A stretch of 22,486 nt of DNA from an uncultured Clostridia bacterium (GTDB lineage Bacteria; Bacillota; Clostridia; Christensenellales; Borkfalkiaceae). Location of the stretch: contig CANROI010000005.1 in assembly GCA_947632165.1 (NCBI GenBank), forward strand, positions 1-22,486, written 5' to 3'. The translations under genes were made by a program, and so were the position numbers. A model generated the notes under the pieces. It was not told the origin of the DNA and ran no database searches. It worked only from the letters and a program-made list of their open reading frames with translations. This document shows positions 1-6,481 of the stretch, one piece after another; within the stretch, counting starts at the first letter, position 1; each line of letters begins with the position of its first letter.

Positions 1-986
1 TCCTTCCCGATACCTTGAAACAGATCGGCTCGCAGATCATTCTCTCCAACACCTATCACCTCTATATGCGCCCGGGCGACGAGCTCATCGCGCGGGCGGG
101 AGGGCTGCACAAGTTCATGAATTGGGATCGGCCCATTCTCACGGACAGCGGCGGATTCCAGGTGTTTTCGCTCGCGAAGCTCAACAAGATCACCGACGAC
201 GGCGTCACGTTTTCCTCCCATGTCGACGGGAGCTACCACACCTTCACACCCGAAAAGGCGATGGAGATCCAGCACAATTTGGGCTCGGACATCATCATGG
301 CGTTCGACGAATGCAGCGAATACGGCTACACCTTCGAGCAGGCGAAGGAGGCGATGGAGCGCACCTCCCGCTGGCTCGAGCGCTGCCATGCCGTCCATCG
401 GAACGAGGAACAGGCGCTCTTTCCCATCGTGCAGGGGAATTTCTACGAGGAACTGCGGGCGGAGAGCCTCTCCCGCTGTCTGCCGTATGTTAAACACGGG
501 ATCGCGATCGGCGGACTGTCGGTGGGGGAACCCAAGCCGAGGATGTACGAGCTCCTCGACTTTTTGCAGCCCCGCCTTCCCGAGGACGTGCCCCGCTATC
601 TGATGGGGGTCGGCTCGCCCGATTGCCTCGTCGAGGGCGTGATGCGCGGCATCGATATGTTCGACTGCGTGCTCGCGACGCGCGTCGCGCGCAACGGAAC
701 GGCGCTCACTTCGCGGGGGAAGATCGTCGTGCGCAACGGCGCATATAAGGAGGATTTCACGCCGCTCGACCCCGAATGCGACTGCTATTGCTGCCGCCAT
801 TACACCAAGGCCTATCTCCGCCACATGGTCAACGTGGGAGAGATGACGGGCGGCATGCTCCTCTCTCTGCACAACATTTCCTATCTGCACCGGCTGATGA
901 AGGGGCTCAGAGAGAGCATCCTCGGCGGATATGTGCGCGAGTTCGCACGGGAATTTTACAAAAAGCAGGAAAATCCGCGCGGATAA
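1..986 (+). CDS. tgt: queuine/preQ1 tRNA-guanine transglycosylase, 5' truncated
   Basis: Bacterial Tgt exchanges guanine-34 of tRNAs with GUN anticodons (Tyr, His, Asn, Asp) for preQ1, the entry step to queuosine. The open frame runs in from the window edge (frame begins at base 3). About 327 residues are visible, so roughly the first 50 of a usual ~375 are missing; the TTG at 15 is internal. Seen: NTYHLYMRPGDE near the visible start; DSGGFQVFSL at visible residues ~48-57, containing the conserved active-site Asp; the GIGGLSVGEP substrate-pocket motif; FDCVLATRVARNG with the nucleophile Asp; and a C-terminal zinc site CDCYCC followed ~25 residues later by His in LLSLHN. All key residues are present. 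It lies 119 bases before yajC, the usual bacterial order. Identification is firm; only the N-terminus is unknown. Confidence 0.97.
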   Translation, partial: LPDTLKQIGSQIILSNTYHLYMRPGDELIARAGGLHKFMNWDRPILTDSGGFQVFSLAKLNKITDDGVTFSSHVDGSYHTFTPEKAMEIQHNLGSDIIMAFDECSEYGYTFEQAKEAMERTSRWLERCHAVHRNEEQALFPIVQGNFYEELRAESLSRCLPYVKHGIAIGGLSVGEPKPRMYELLDFLQPRLPEDVPRYLMGVGSPDCLVEGVMRGIDMFDCVLATRVARNGTALTSRGKIVVRNGAYKEDFTPLDPECDCYCCRHYTKAYLRHMVNVGEMTGGMLLSLHNISYLHRLMKGLRESILGGYVREFAREFYKKQENPRG

Positions 987-1010
987 ACGCCCGTTTTTTG
1001 CGCTTTTTTT
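977..1010 (+). terminator. weak terminator-like structure after tgt
   Basis: The tgt stop region is followed by GCGC (977-980) that can pair with GCGC (1000-1003), or AAACGC (985-990) with GCG-C-TTT, and then a run of seven T (1004-1010). The stem is short and the loop large, so termination would be partial at best. Confidence 0.3.
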
Positions 1011-1041
1011 CTCACTGAGGGAAAAATTGCCTCAAAATCGC

Positions 1042-1070
1042 TTGCAAATTCGGGCAAAAAAAAGTATCAT
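1042..1070 (+). promoter_or_regulatory. sigma-A-type promoter for yajC
   Basis: TTGCAA (1042-1047) and TATCAT (1065-1070) are separated by exactly 17 bases and lie in an A-rich stretch. A start site near 1077 would leave a leader of about 30 bases that contains the AAGGAG ribosome binding site (1090-1095) before the yajC ATG. This makes yajC expression at least partly independent of tgt. Confidence 0.7.
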
Positions 1071-1105
1071 GAATACACAAGAGGAAAATAAGGAGAAATA
1101 CAGCT

Positions 1106-1600
1106 ATGTTTTGGTATTTGTTGGCAGACAGCGCTACGGAAAGCGGCACTACGAATCCCCCGAACAATTGGTTGATCTACGTGCTTCTTGCGGTGATCGT
1201 GGTCGCATTGATCGCGGTATGGTTCTTTTCCGGCAGAAAAAATAAGGAACGTCAGAAGGAGTATGTCGAGCAGCTCGAAGCGATCGGCCCCGGCAACAAG
1301 GTAAAGACGGCGGGCGGCATCTGCGGCATCGTCGTCGAAGTCTGCGACGACAACACGGTCATTCTCGAGACGGGCAGCGAGAAGTCGGGCAAGTCCTACA
1401 TTAAGATGGACAAGGAGCTCATCGCCCAGACGGACGCCAAGGGCCCGACGCAGATCGCGCGCGAAGAGGCGGAGGCCGCAAAGGCGGCGGCGAAGGCTGC
1501 CAAGAATCCCAACGCGAAGCCTCAGGTCCCCGAACATGAGGAGCCCGCAAAGGAAGAAAAGCCGGAAGAGAAAAAAGAGGACGACGCCGAGACGAAGTAA
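1106..1600 (+). CDS. yajC: Sec translocon accessory protein YajC
   Basis: YajC is a small single-span membrane protein that associates with SecDF and the SecYEG holotranslocon. The 164-residue product has a short extracytoplasmic N-terminus, one membrane helix at ~23-41 (LIYVLLAVIVVALIAVWFF), then the basic RKNKERQKEY stretch and the conserved small beta domain (LEAIGPGNKVKTAGGICGIV, ~57-76; VILETG, ~85-90). The start is supported by AAGGAG 10 bases upstream. From ~111 to the end there is an Ala/Lys/Glu/Pro-rich tail (EAEAAKAAAKAAKNPNAKPQ and an acidic-basic repeat) that makes it longer than the usual 85-115 residues. Its own promoter precedes it and a strong terminator follows. In many bacteria yajC directly precedes secD; here about 2.3 kb carrying three other genes lies between. 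Confidence 0.93.
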   Translation: MFWYLLADSATESGTTNPPNNWLIYVLLAVIVVALIAVWFFSGRKNKERQKEYVEQLEAIGPGNKVKTAGGICGIVVEVCDDNTVILETGSEKSGKSYIKMDKELIAQTDAKGPTQIAREEAEAAKAAAKAAKNPNAKPQVPEHEEPAKEEKPEEKKEDDAETK

Positions 1601-1628
1601 GCCCGGCGAGCGTCAAGTAAAAATGAAT

Positions 1629-1666
1629 GCGGCGGCGCACTACAGTGCGCCGCCTGCTTGTTTTTA
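1629..1666 (+). terminator. intrinsic terminator of yajC
   Basis: A perfect 10-bp GC-rich stem, GGCGGCGCAC (1631-1640) / GTGCGCCGCC (1645-1654), closes a TACA loop. It is followed by CTGCTTGTTTTTA, giving a T-rich tail at 1658-1665. It lies 30 bases after the yajC stop. Confidence 0.85.
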
Positions 1667-1800
1667 TAAACTTCGCAATACGGTGTCGAGCTCCGCTTTT
1701 CTCGGGTCATTTACCTCTTAGTAAACTCCTTCGGTCTCCCTGCCGCCCGTAAGGCCCGGCGACGCATAAAGCGGAACCGCGGCGCATATCTTACGGACGA
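1667..1800 (+). other. structured, unexplained leader upstream of the TIGR04086-type gene
   Basis: This non-coding stretch holds several small stems: CGAG (1687-1690)/CTCG (1701-1704); TTTAC (1710-1714)/GTAAA (1721-1725) around CTCTTA; paired GCC/GGC blocks around CGTAA at ~1742-1763; and GCGG-AA-CCGC at ~1770-1780. No clear -35/-10 pair was found for the gene that follows. It may be a structured 5' leader or a dispersed repeat; no known riboswitch class was recognised. Confidence 0.3.
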
Positions 1801-1811
1801 GGAGGTACTTC

Positions 1812-2186
1812 ATGGAACATTTCTGGAAGCGGGCGGCGGCGGAAACACTGCTCGCCGCGCTCTGCACAACGGTCTTTTCGCTCTTTGCGCTCGCGCTGTT
1901 CGCGGTGTTCGTGCGGGCATACGCGCCCACCGAACTCACGATCCTCATCGTCAACCAAATTCTTAAGGGGGCGGGGATCTTCCTCTTCTCTCTCCTCTTC
2001 GTGCGGCGGGAGCGCGCCCTCTTCAAGGGCGCGGCGGCGGGGATCCTGTCCCTCATTTTCACCACGCTTCTCTTCGGGGCGATCGGCGGCTTTCATCTCA
2101 CCTTCTATTTCCCGTTGGAGCTCGTACTCGGCGCGCTTTGCGGCGGGTTGGGGGCTCTTTGCGGCGGGAAATTGCGGAAAGAGTGA
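1812..2186 (+). CDS. four-helix membrane protein, TIGR04086-type
   Basis: This 124-residue, very hydrophobic protein has four predicted membrane spans (~9-36, 41-64, 69-92, 96-118) with short loops, Arg/Lys-rich turns (VRRER, ~64-68) and a basic C-terminus (GGKLRKE). The Gly-rich final helix (GALCGGLGALCGGK) is distinctive. Size, topology and position directly before the SCIFF precursor match a putative membrane protein family (TIGR04086) that in Clostridia sits beside scfA; this assignment rests on context and general features, not on a search. No enzymatic motif is visible. The start is well supported by GGAGGT (1801-1806), 5 bases before the ATG. A role in export of, or tolerance to, the SCIFF-derived peptide is possible but only inferred. 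The scfA promoter begins right after its stop. Confidence 0.75.
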   Translation: MEHFWKRAAAETLLAALCTTVFSLFALALFAVFVRAYAPTELTILIVNQILKGAGIFLFSLLFVRRERALFKGAAAGILSLIFTTLLFGAIGGFHLTFYFPLELVLGALCGGLGALCGGKLRKE

Positions 2187-2194
2187 AAAAACAG

Positions 2195-2223
2195 TTGCTA
2201 TTTTCCGCGCGGAGTTGTATAAT
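2195..2223 (+). promoter_or_regulatory. strong sigma-A-type promoter for scfA(B)
   Basis: TTGCTA (2195-2200) and a consensus TATAAT (2218-2223) are separated by 17 bases. The spacer contains a perfect 10-bp palindrome TCCGCGCGGA (2204-2213), which could be an operator. A start near 2230 gives a ~20-base leader with GGGAG (2240-2244) before the scfA ATG. Confidence 0.8.
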
Positions 2224-2250
2224 ATAAAAAAACATTTACGGGAGATAGTT

Positions 2251-2403
2251 ATGATCAAGACGATTGCAAAACCCGCGGAAAGAAAAGTAACCGGTTGCGG
2301 CGAATGCAGAAGCACCTGCCAATCCGCCTGCAAAACCAGCTGCACGGTCGGGAACCAATCCTGCGAGCGCGTCACCAGAGAACAAAAGATCGAGAGAAAG
2401 TAA
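2251..2403 (+). CDS. scfA: SCIFF ranthipeptide precursor (six-cysteine peptide)
   Basis: This 50-residue peptide begins MIKTIAKPAERK and carries six cysteines at 16, 19, 23, 27, 31 and 38 (CGECRSTCQSACKTSC, then CTVGNQSC). That is the defining pattern of SCIFF, 'six cysteines in forty-five residues', the ribosomally made precursor found across Clostridia. In this family the radical SAM maturase ScfB forms thioether bonds from Cys to non-alpha carbons of acceptor residues such as Thr, giving a ranthipeptide; work in some clostridia has suggested a signalling role, but the function is not settled. Thr14, Thr22, Thr29 and Thr32 lie among the cysteines as possible acceptors. The gene has its own consensus promoter and a GGGAG site 6 bases before the ATG. 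A perfect 10-bp hairpin follows the stop, then scfB. No cleavage motif or leader boundary can be fixed from sequence alone. Confidence 0.96.
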   Translation: MIKTIAKPAERKVTGCGECRSTCQSACKTSCTVGNQSCERVTREQKIERK

Positions 2404-2424
2404 TTTATTTCAGACAATCTTTCG

Positions 2425-2448
2425 GGGAGCAACGTTGGCGTTGCTCCC
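2425..2448 (+). promoter_or_regulatory. 10-bp stem-loop between scfA and scfB
   Basis: GGGAGCAACG (2425-2434) and CGTTGCTCCC (2439-2448) form a perfect stem with a TTGG loop, 22 bases after the scfA stop. No T-run follows, so it is not a classical terminator. It could protect the 3' end of a short scfA transcript, or partly attenuate read-through into scfB so that precursor exceeds enzyme. Confidence 0.75.
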
Positions 2449-2463
2449 TACTGCCGTTATCTG

Positions 2464-2488
2464 CCCCCGCCGCGCGCCGCGCCGGGGG
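2464..2488 (+). promoter_or_regulatory. GC-rich hairpin just before the scfB ribosome binding site
   Basis: CCCCCG (2464-2469) pairs with CGGGGG (2483-2488); after a C-C mismatch, CCGCG-type bases (2471-2474 with 2478-2481) extend the stem. It ends two bases before the purine run with AGAGG (2491-2495), which sits 7 bases from the scfB ATG. It may limit ribosome access. Confidence 0.55.
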
Positions 2489-2502
2489 AGAGAGGACAAA
2501 CC

Positions 2503-3798
2503 ATGCTTCACATTTTCGCCTATCACGACAAGAGATACATCTACGACACGGGTAGCGGCTCCCTGCACGAGTGCGACGAGAAGACGGCGCGCTATCTTTC
2601 GGGCGAGCCTTCTCAGCTCTCCGAAGAGGAGCTTGCCCAGATCTCCGCGCTGCGGGCGGAAGGGTTGCTCGGCAAGGAGGAGACTTGCGCGCGCCCCATC
2701 AAGAGCCGGCATGCAAAGGCGCTGTGCCTGCACGTCTCCCACGATTGCAACCTGCGCTGTAAATACTGTTTTGCGGATGAGGGCGCCTATCACTCCGTGC
2801 GCGAAGTGATGAGCCTCGAAACGGCGAAAGCCGCGATCGACTTCCTCCTCAGAGAGAGCGGGGAAAGGCGGGTGCTCGAGGTGGACTTCTTCGGCGGCGA
2901 ACCGCTCATGAACCTCGGCGTCGTCAAGGAGACGGTCCGCTATGCGAAGCGCGAGGCGGAAAAGCTCGGCAAGCGCTTCCTCTTCACGACGACGACCAAC
3001 GGCCTTTTGCTCGACGATGAGACCATCGCATTTTTGAACGAGGAGATGGAGAACGTCGTGCTCTCGCTCGACGGGCGTCCCGAAGTGCACGACGCCGTCA
3101 GAAAGACCGTCAACGGGAAGGGCAGCTACGCGCTCGTCATCGACAAGATCAAAAAATTCGTGCGGCTGCGCGGGGACAAGCATTACTATGTGCGCGGCAC
3201 CTTCACGGCGAAGAATCTCGACTTTGCAAACGACGTTCTGTTCCTCGCCGACCAGGGCTTCGACTCCATCTCGATGGAACCCGTCGTGACCGATATCCCC
3301 GAACTTCAGATCAGAGAGGAGCATCTGCCCGCGATCGAAAGGGAGTACGAGCGGCTCTGCGACGAATATCTCAGGCGCGAGGCGGAGGGGAGAGGCTTCA
3401 ATTTCTTCCATTTCAACGTCGACCTCGAGGGAGGGCCCTGCCTCGAAAAGCGGGTCTCCGCGTGCGGCGCGGGGAACGAGTACTTCTCCGTCGTGCCCAA
3501 TGGCGATCTGTATCCCTGCCATCAGTTCGCGGGGGATCCGAAGTGGCGGATGGGCAATGTGTTCGAGGGGAAGATCGACGGCGCGCTCCGCGAAACGTTC
3601 GCGGAAAGCTGCCTGTTCACGCGCAGCAAGTGCAGCGATTGCTTTGCAAAGTTCATCTGCTCGGGCGGATGCAGCGCGAACAACTATCACTATTGCGGGA
3701 ACATCGAAGAGCCCTATCCCATGACCTGCGCCATGATGAAAAAGCGGGTGGAATGCGCAATGCACATCGTGGCGGAGCGCAAATCACGGGAAAATTAA
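2503..3798 (+). CDS. scfB: SCIFF radical SAM maturase (thioether bond-forming)
   Basis: ScfB is the radical SAM/SPASM enzyme that installs thioether crosslinks in the SCIFF precursor encoded just upstream. The 431-residue protein starts with a ~75-residue region that fits a PqqD-like RiPP recognition element (MLHIFAYHDKRYIYDTGSGS, then EKTARYLSGE). The radical SAM cluster motif follows as CNLRCKYCF with Cys82, Cys86 and Cys89, then the SAM-binding FFGGEPLMN (~153-161) and TTTTNGLLL. The C-terminal SPASM domain shows GPCLEKRVSACGAG, PNGDLYPCHQF, and a dense set of cysteines ending SKCSDCFAKFICSGGCS, CGN and MTCAMMKK, enough for two auxiliary 4Fe-4S clusters. Length fits the family (~450). The AGAGG site 7 bases upstream supports this start. 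It is very probably co-transcribed from the scfA promoter through the two intercistronic hairpins. Confidence 0.96.
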   Translation: MLHIFAYHDKRYIYDTGSGSLHECDEKTARYLSGEPSQLSEEELAQISALRAEGLLGKEETCARPIKSRHAKALCLHVSHDCNLRCKYCFADEGAYHSVREVMSLETAKAAIDFLLRESGERRVLEVDFFGGEPLMNLGVVKETVRYAKREAEKLGKRFLFTTTTNGLLLDDETIAFLNEEMENVVLSLDGRPEVHDAVRKTVNGKGSYALVIDKIKKFVRLRGDKHYYVRGTFTAKNLDFANDVLFLADQGFDSISMEPVVTDIPELQIREEHLPAIEREYERLCDEYLRREAEGRGFNFFHFNVDLEGGPCLEKRVSACGAGNEYFSVVPNGDLYPCHQFAGDPKWRMGNVFEGKIDGALRETFAESCLFTRSKCSDCFAKFICSGGCSANNYHYCGNIEEPYPMTCAMMKKRVECAMHIVAERKSREN

Positions 3799-3810
3799 AA
3801 GAAAAAACAA

Positions 3811-3843
3811 AATTCGGACGCAATTCGGCTTGACGGACAAGCC
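3811..3843 (+). promoter_or_regulatory. candidate operator over the secDF promoter
   Basis: Two AATTCGG direct repeats (3811-3817 and 3822-3828) are 11 bases apart, about one helical turn. They run into a perfect inverted repeat GGCTTG (3827-3832) - ACGGA - CAAGCC (3838-3843) that covers the -35 element. The regulator is unknown; repressor binding is inferred only from the layout. Confidence 0.4.
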
Positions 3844-3858
3844 CGAAATATATATAAT
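3830..3858 (+). promoter_or_regulatory. sigma-A-type promoter for secDF
   Basis: TTGACG (3830-3835) and TATAAT (3853-3858) are 17 bases apart in an AT-rich stretch, close to consensus. A start near 3865 leaves a ~55-base leader that ends with AGGAGG before secD. Confidence 0.85.
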
Positions 3859-3920
3859 GAAAAAAGACGGAATTTTCCGGACGATTTTTTACGGAAGATT
3901 TCTTTTGACAGGAGGCAGCA

Positions 3921-5447
3921 ATGGGTAAGATAAAATCGGCGATATGCTTGACGCTCATCACGATCTTGATCGCCGTTTTATGCGTAGTATGCTTTGTTCC
4001 GTTCCCGGTGGGATGGGACGAGGAGGGTAAAACGCTCTCGTTTTACAATCCGATCATCAACTGGACCAACAAGAGTTCCGACCTCGGCGGCTATCAGTTC
4101 GGCGGATCCGATCCGGCTTACGTCGGCGGCAGCTATACCGTTGTGTTCTATCCCGAGGGCGTGATCTCGCGCAAAGAATACGAAGATAACACGGCGGACA
4201 GAACGGAGTCCGACAACAAAGATTACGAAAAACAGTATGTTCAGTACAAGGGCGGCGCGATCTACCTCAACAAGGACACCGTCTGCGACGGCGGCAACGA
4301 GCCGAGCGCGAAGTTCAAGGAAGCCTTTGCCGATCGTCTTGCGATCCTCAAGGAGCGGTTCGAGCGCATCCATCAGCAGGGCATGAAGCTCGAGGTGCGC
4401 GACGACTATACGGTCACGGTCTCCCTTCCCGCAACGAGCTCTTCGACGGCGGTCGCCTTCCTCTATTTCTCCTACATGGGCGACGTAACGGTGCGTTACG
4501 GCTCCGATTCTTCGAGCGCGACCATCGTATTCCCCAAGACGGGCTCCAACGCCAAGCCGATCACCTCGTATATCAAGGGCGCCGGCACCCGCTCCTCGGG
4601 CAATACCGAGTATGTGTCCATCGCCTTCACGGAAGAGGGGCAGCGCCTCGTCGCCTCCGCGACCTCCGCGGCCACTTCCGAGAGCACGGGCAGCCTCTAT
4701 GTCATGGTAGGGGAAGAGCAGGTCGTCGCGCTTGAGGGCATCGAGTCCGAGCTCAACCAGCCCGAACTCATCGTGAGCAGCACGAGCTACACCGCCGATT
4801 CCGCGGCGGTCATCGCGGCGGTCATCGATACCGCAGTCAAGTACAGTTCGGATATCGAACTCAAGATCAACCAGGGCGAGATCTATCGCATGCCCGCCTC
4901 CTTCGGCGACAATGCGCTCACCTTCGCCTACATCGCGTTCGGCGTATGCTTCGCCGCGATGGTGGCATATTTCCTGATCCGTTACCGCCGGCTCGGGTTC
5001 TCGCACATCCTCACCTATCTCGTCTATCTGATCGCGCTCACGCTAACCGTCTGGGCGATCCCGCTCGAGTGGAGCGTCGGCACGATCGCCGCGCTTGCGG
5101 TCTCCTCCATCCTCCTGTGCGTGAGCGACGCGATCTCCTATGAGTATGCGCGCAAAGAGTTCGCAACGGGCAAGACGATGGAATCCTCGGTCAAGACGGG
5201 CTATAAGAAGTGCTTCCTGTCCATTCTCGACGCACATGTCGTTCTGCTCATCGTTGCGCTTCTCACCTATCTGATCGCCCTCACCGAGCTGCAGGCGTTC
5301 GCGCTCGTGCTCCTGTTCGGGACCGCGATCTCCGCGCTCTGTTCGCTCGCGGTGAACCGCTTCCTGTGGTACATCACCATGCCGTTTGCCAAGAGCCCCG
5401 CGCAGTTCTGCCACTTCAAGAGAGAGGAGGTCGAAGACGATGACTAA
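3921..5447 (+). CDS. secD: protein translocase subunit SecD, divergent
   Basis: SecD, with SecF, is an RND-type membrane complex that uses ion flow to pull exported proteins across the membrane. The 508 residues show the SecD layout: helix 1 at ~7-27, a large extracytoplasmic region (~30-330), and five further helices (~333-353, 360-380, 385-405, 432-454, 458-482). The P1-type motif survives as YVGGSYTVVFYPEG (~67-80), and the P1 head has the family-like YVSIAFTEEGQ (~231-241). The helix-4 signature normally read as GMAVDANVLIFERIREE is here ALAVSSILLCVSDAISYEYARKE, with the Asp displaced (Asp403). The later DANVTT motif is retained as ILDAHVVLLIVALL (~435-448). AGGAGG lies 7 bases before the ATG, and secF overlaps the 3' end by 8 bases. 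Position and topology make SecD firm; ion coupling may differ from the standard type. Confidence 0.88.
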   Translation: MGKIKSAICLTLITILIAVLCVVCFVPFPVGWDEEGKTLSFYNPIINWTNKSSDLGGYQFGGSDPAYVGGSYTVVFYPEGVISRKEYEDNTADRTESDNKDYEKQYVQYKGGAIYLNKDTVCDGGNEPSAKFKEAFADRLAILKERFERIHQQGMKLEVRDDYTVTVSLPATSSSTAVAFLYFSYMGDVTVRYGSDSSSATIVFPKTGSNAKPITSYIKGAGTRSSGNTEYVSIAFTEEGQRLVASATSAATSESTGSLYVMVGEEQVVALEGIESELNQPELIVSSTSYTADSAAVIAAVIDTAVKYSSDIELKINQGEIYRMPASFGDNALTFAYIAFGVCFAAMVAYFLIRYRRLGFSHILTYLVYLIALTLTVWAIPLEWSVGTIAALAVSSILLCVSDAISYEYARKEFATGKTMESSVKTGYKKCFLSILDAHVVLLIVALLTYLIALTELQAFALVLLFGTAISALCSLAVNRFLWYITMPFAKSPAQFCHFKREEVEDDD

Positions 5448-6432
5448 ACGTTTTCACTCTGTAAAAAAATTGCCGATCTGGATCGCGATCTCCGCGGTCG
5501 TGATCATTGCGGGGATTATTCTCTATGCCCTGCTCGGCTTCAACTTTGCCACATCCTCGGCTTCCGTAGAGGTCAAGTTCGACGCGCTCTATAAACAGGA
5601 AACGTTGCAGAACTTCTGCGAGGACGCCTTCAAGTCCGCCGGGCTCGGCTATAAACTTTCGAGCGTCTCCGAAGAGCGCGACCCCAACACGCTGGGCAGC
5701 ACCCGCAACTATCTTCTGGTGTATACGTTCGACGGCGACGTCGCCGAGAGCTCGCTCGCTTCCGCGGTGAGCGCGATCTCTTCCAAGATCGATTCGGATA
5801 CGGACTTCAGCACGACTGCCGAGGCGTCTGTCAGCTTTCATCTGATCAGCGGCGAGAACTTCTATGAGGCGACCTGGCGCGGCGCGATCGCGCTCGGCGT
5901 CGGCGCGATCGTCGCGCTCGTCTACATCGGGTTCCGCTTCGGGATCGACAGCGCGCTTGCGGGCCTCGTGAGCTGCGTGCACGACTCGCTCTTTGCGCTT
6001 GCACTGCTCGCCATCGTGCGGATCCCCGTCTATCCCTATACGCCCCTCCTGTTCGCAGGGCTGGCGGTCGCGTTCTCGCTGATCCTCTGGATCGTCCGCA
6101 GTGCAAAGATGCGCGAGGACTTCAAAGATCCCTCGTTTGCGCCGCTTTCCGCAGAGGAGGCGGTGGAGGAATCGTGCGCAGGCTCTTTGACGGCGGTGCT
6201 CTTCATTGCGGCCGCATTTGCAGCAATGCTCATTCTCTTCGGCGCCATCGCGACGGAAGGGCTGCGCCTGTTCATGCTTCCCGCGCTCATTCCCCTCGCC
6301 GCGAGCCTTTACTCGTCGTTGTTGCTCGCGCCCGCGGTGTATGCGCCCATCAAGGCTAAATTCGATCGCATCAAGACCAAGCAGAAACGCTACGTAGGCA
6401 AGAAGAAGGCGGATTCCGCGCAAGCAGAATAA
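5440..6432 (+). CDS. secF: protein translocase subunit SecF, divergent
   Basis: This is the partner of SecD in the SecDF export motor. The 330-residue protein has helix 1 at ~12-33, an extracytoplasmic domain (~35-145), and five helices (~146-165, 171-193, 200-220, 248-271, 277-302). YIGFRFGIDSALAGLVSCVHD (~162-182) matches the family's FRF...HD region and keeps Asp182. The GIDFxGG motif is degraded to GFNFATSSASVEV, and the usual GYSxND...DRIREN block is FAGLAVAFSLILWIVR followed by SAKMRED, without the Asn-Asp pair. The C-terminal AIATEGLRLFMLPALIPLAASLYSS aligns with the last two helices of SecF. The start at 5440 is preferred: AGGAGG (5425-5430) precedes it, it overlaps secD by 8 bases (translational coupling), and upstream in-frame residues are unlike SecF. 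Lys-rich C-terminal tail. Confidence 0.87.
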   Translation: MTKRFHSVKKLPIWIAISAVVIIAGIILYALLGFNFATSSASVEVKFDALYKQETLQNFCEDAFKSAGLGYKLSSVSEERDPNTLGSTRNYLLVYTFDGDVAESSLASAVSAISSKIDSDTDFSTTAEASVSFHLISGENFYEATWRGAIALGVGAIVALVYIGFRFGIDSALAGLVSCVHDSLFALALLAIVRIPVYPYTPLLFAGLAVAFSLILWIVRSAKMREDFKDPSFAPLSAEEAVEESCAGSLTAVLFIAAAFAAMLILFGAIATEGLRLFMLPALIPLAASLYSSLLLAPAVYAPIKAKFDRIKTKQKRYVGKKKADSAQAE

Positions 6433-6451
6433 ACGATTGATAAAAACAGAG

Positions 6452-6481
6452 AAACGGCGGGAAAAAATTCCGCCGTTTTTT
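6452..6481 (+). terminator. intrinsic terminator of secDF
   Basis: AAACGGCGG (6452-6460) pairs perfectly with CCGCCGTTT (6470-6478) around GAAAAAATT, and six T (6476-6481) overlap and follow the stem. It is 20 bases after the secF stop and 19 bases before the recJ start. The A-tract before and T-tract after would also allow function on the other strand. Confidence 0.8.

Noticed and set aside
2410..3765. A 451-codon minus-strand frame opposite scfB
   Set aside because: ScfB on the + strand has complete catalytic motifs; the antisense product has none.
2251..3798. The scfA-scfB pair as a novel RiPP system
   Set aside because: The cysteine spacing and the RRE-radical SAM-SPASM layout match the known SCIFF family; only the control elements and context are of interest.
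5386..5439. An earlier in-frame start for secF
   Set aside because: The added residues are a shifted reading of secD; ATG 5440 has a good ribosome binding site.
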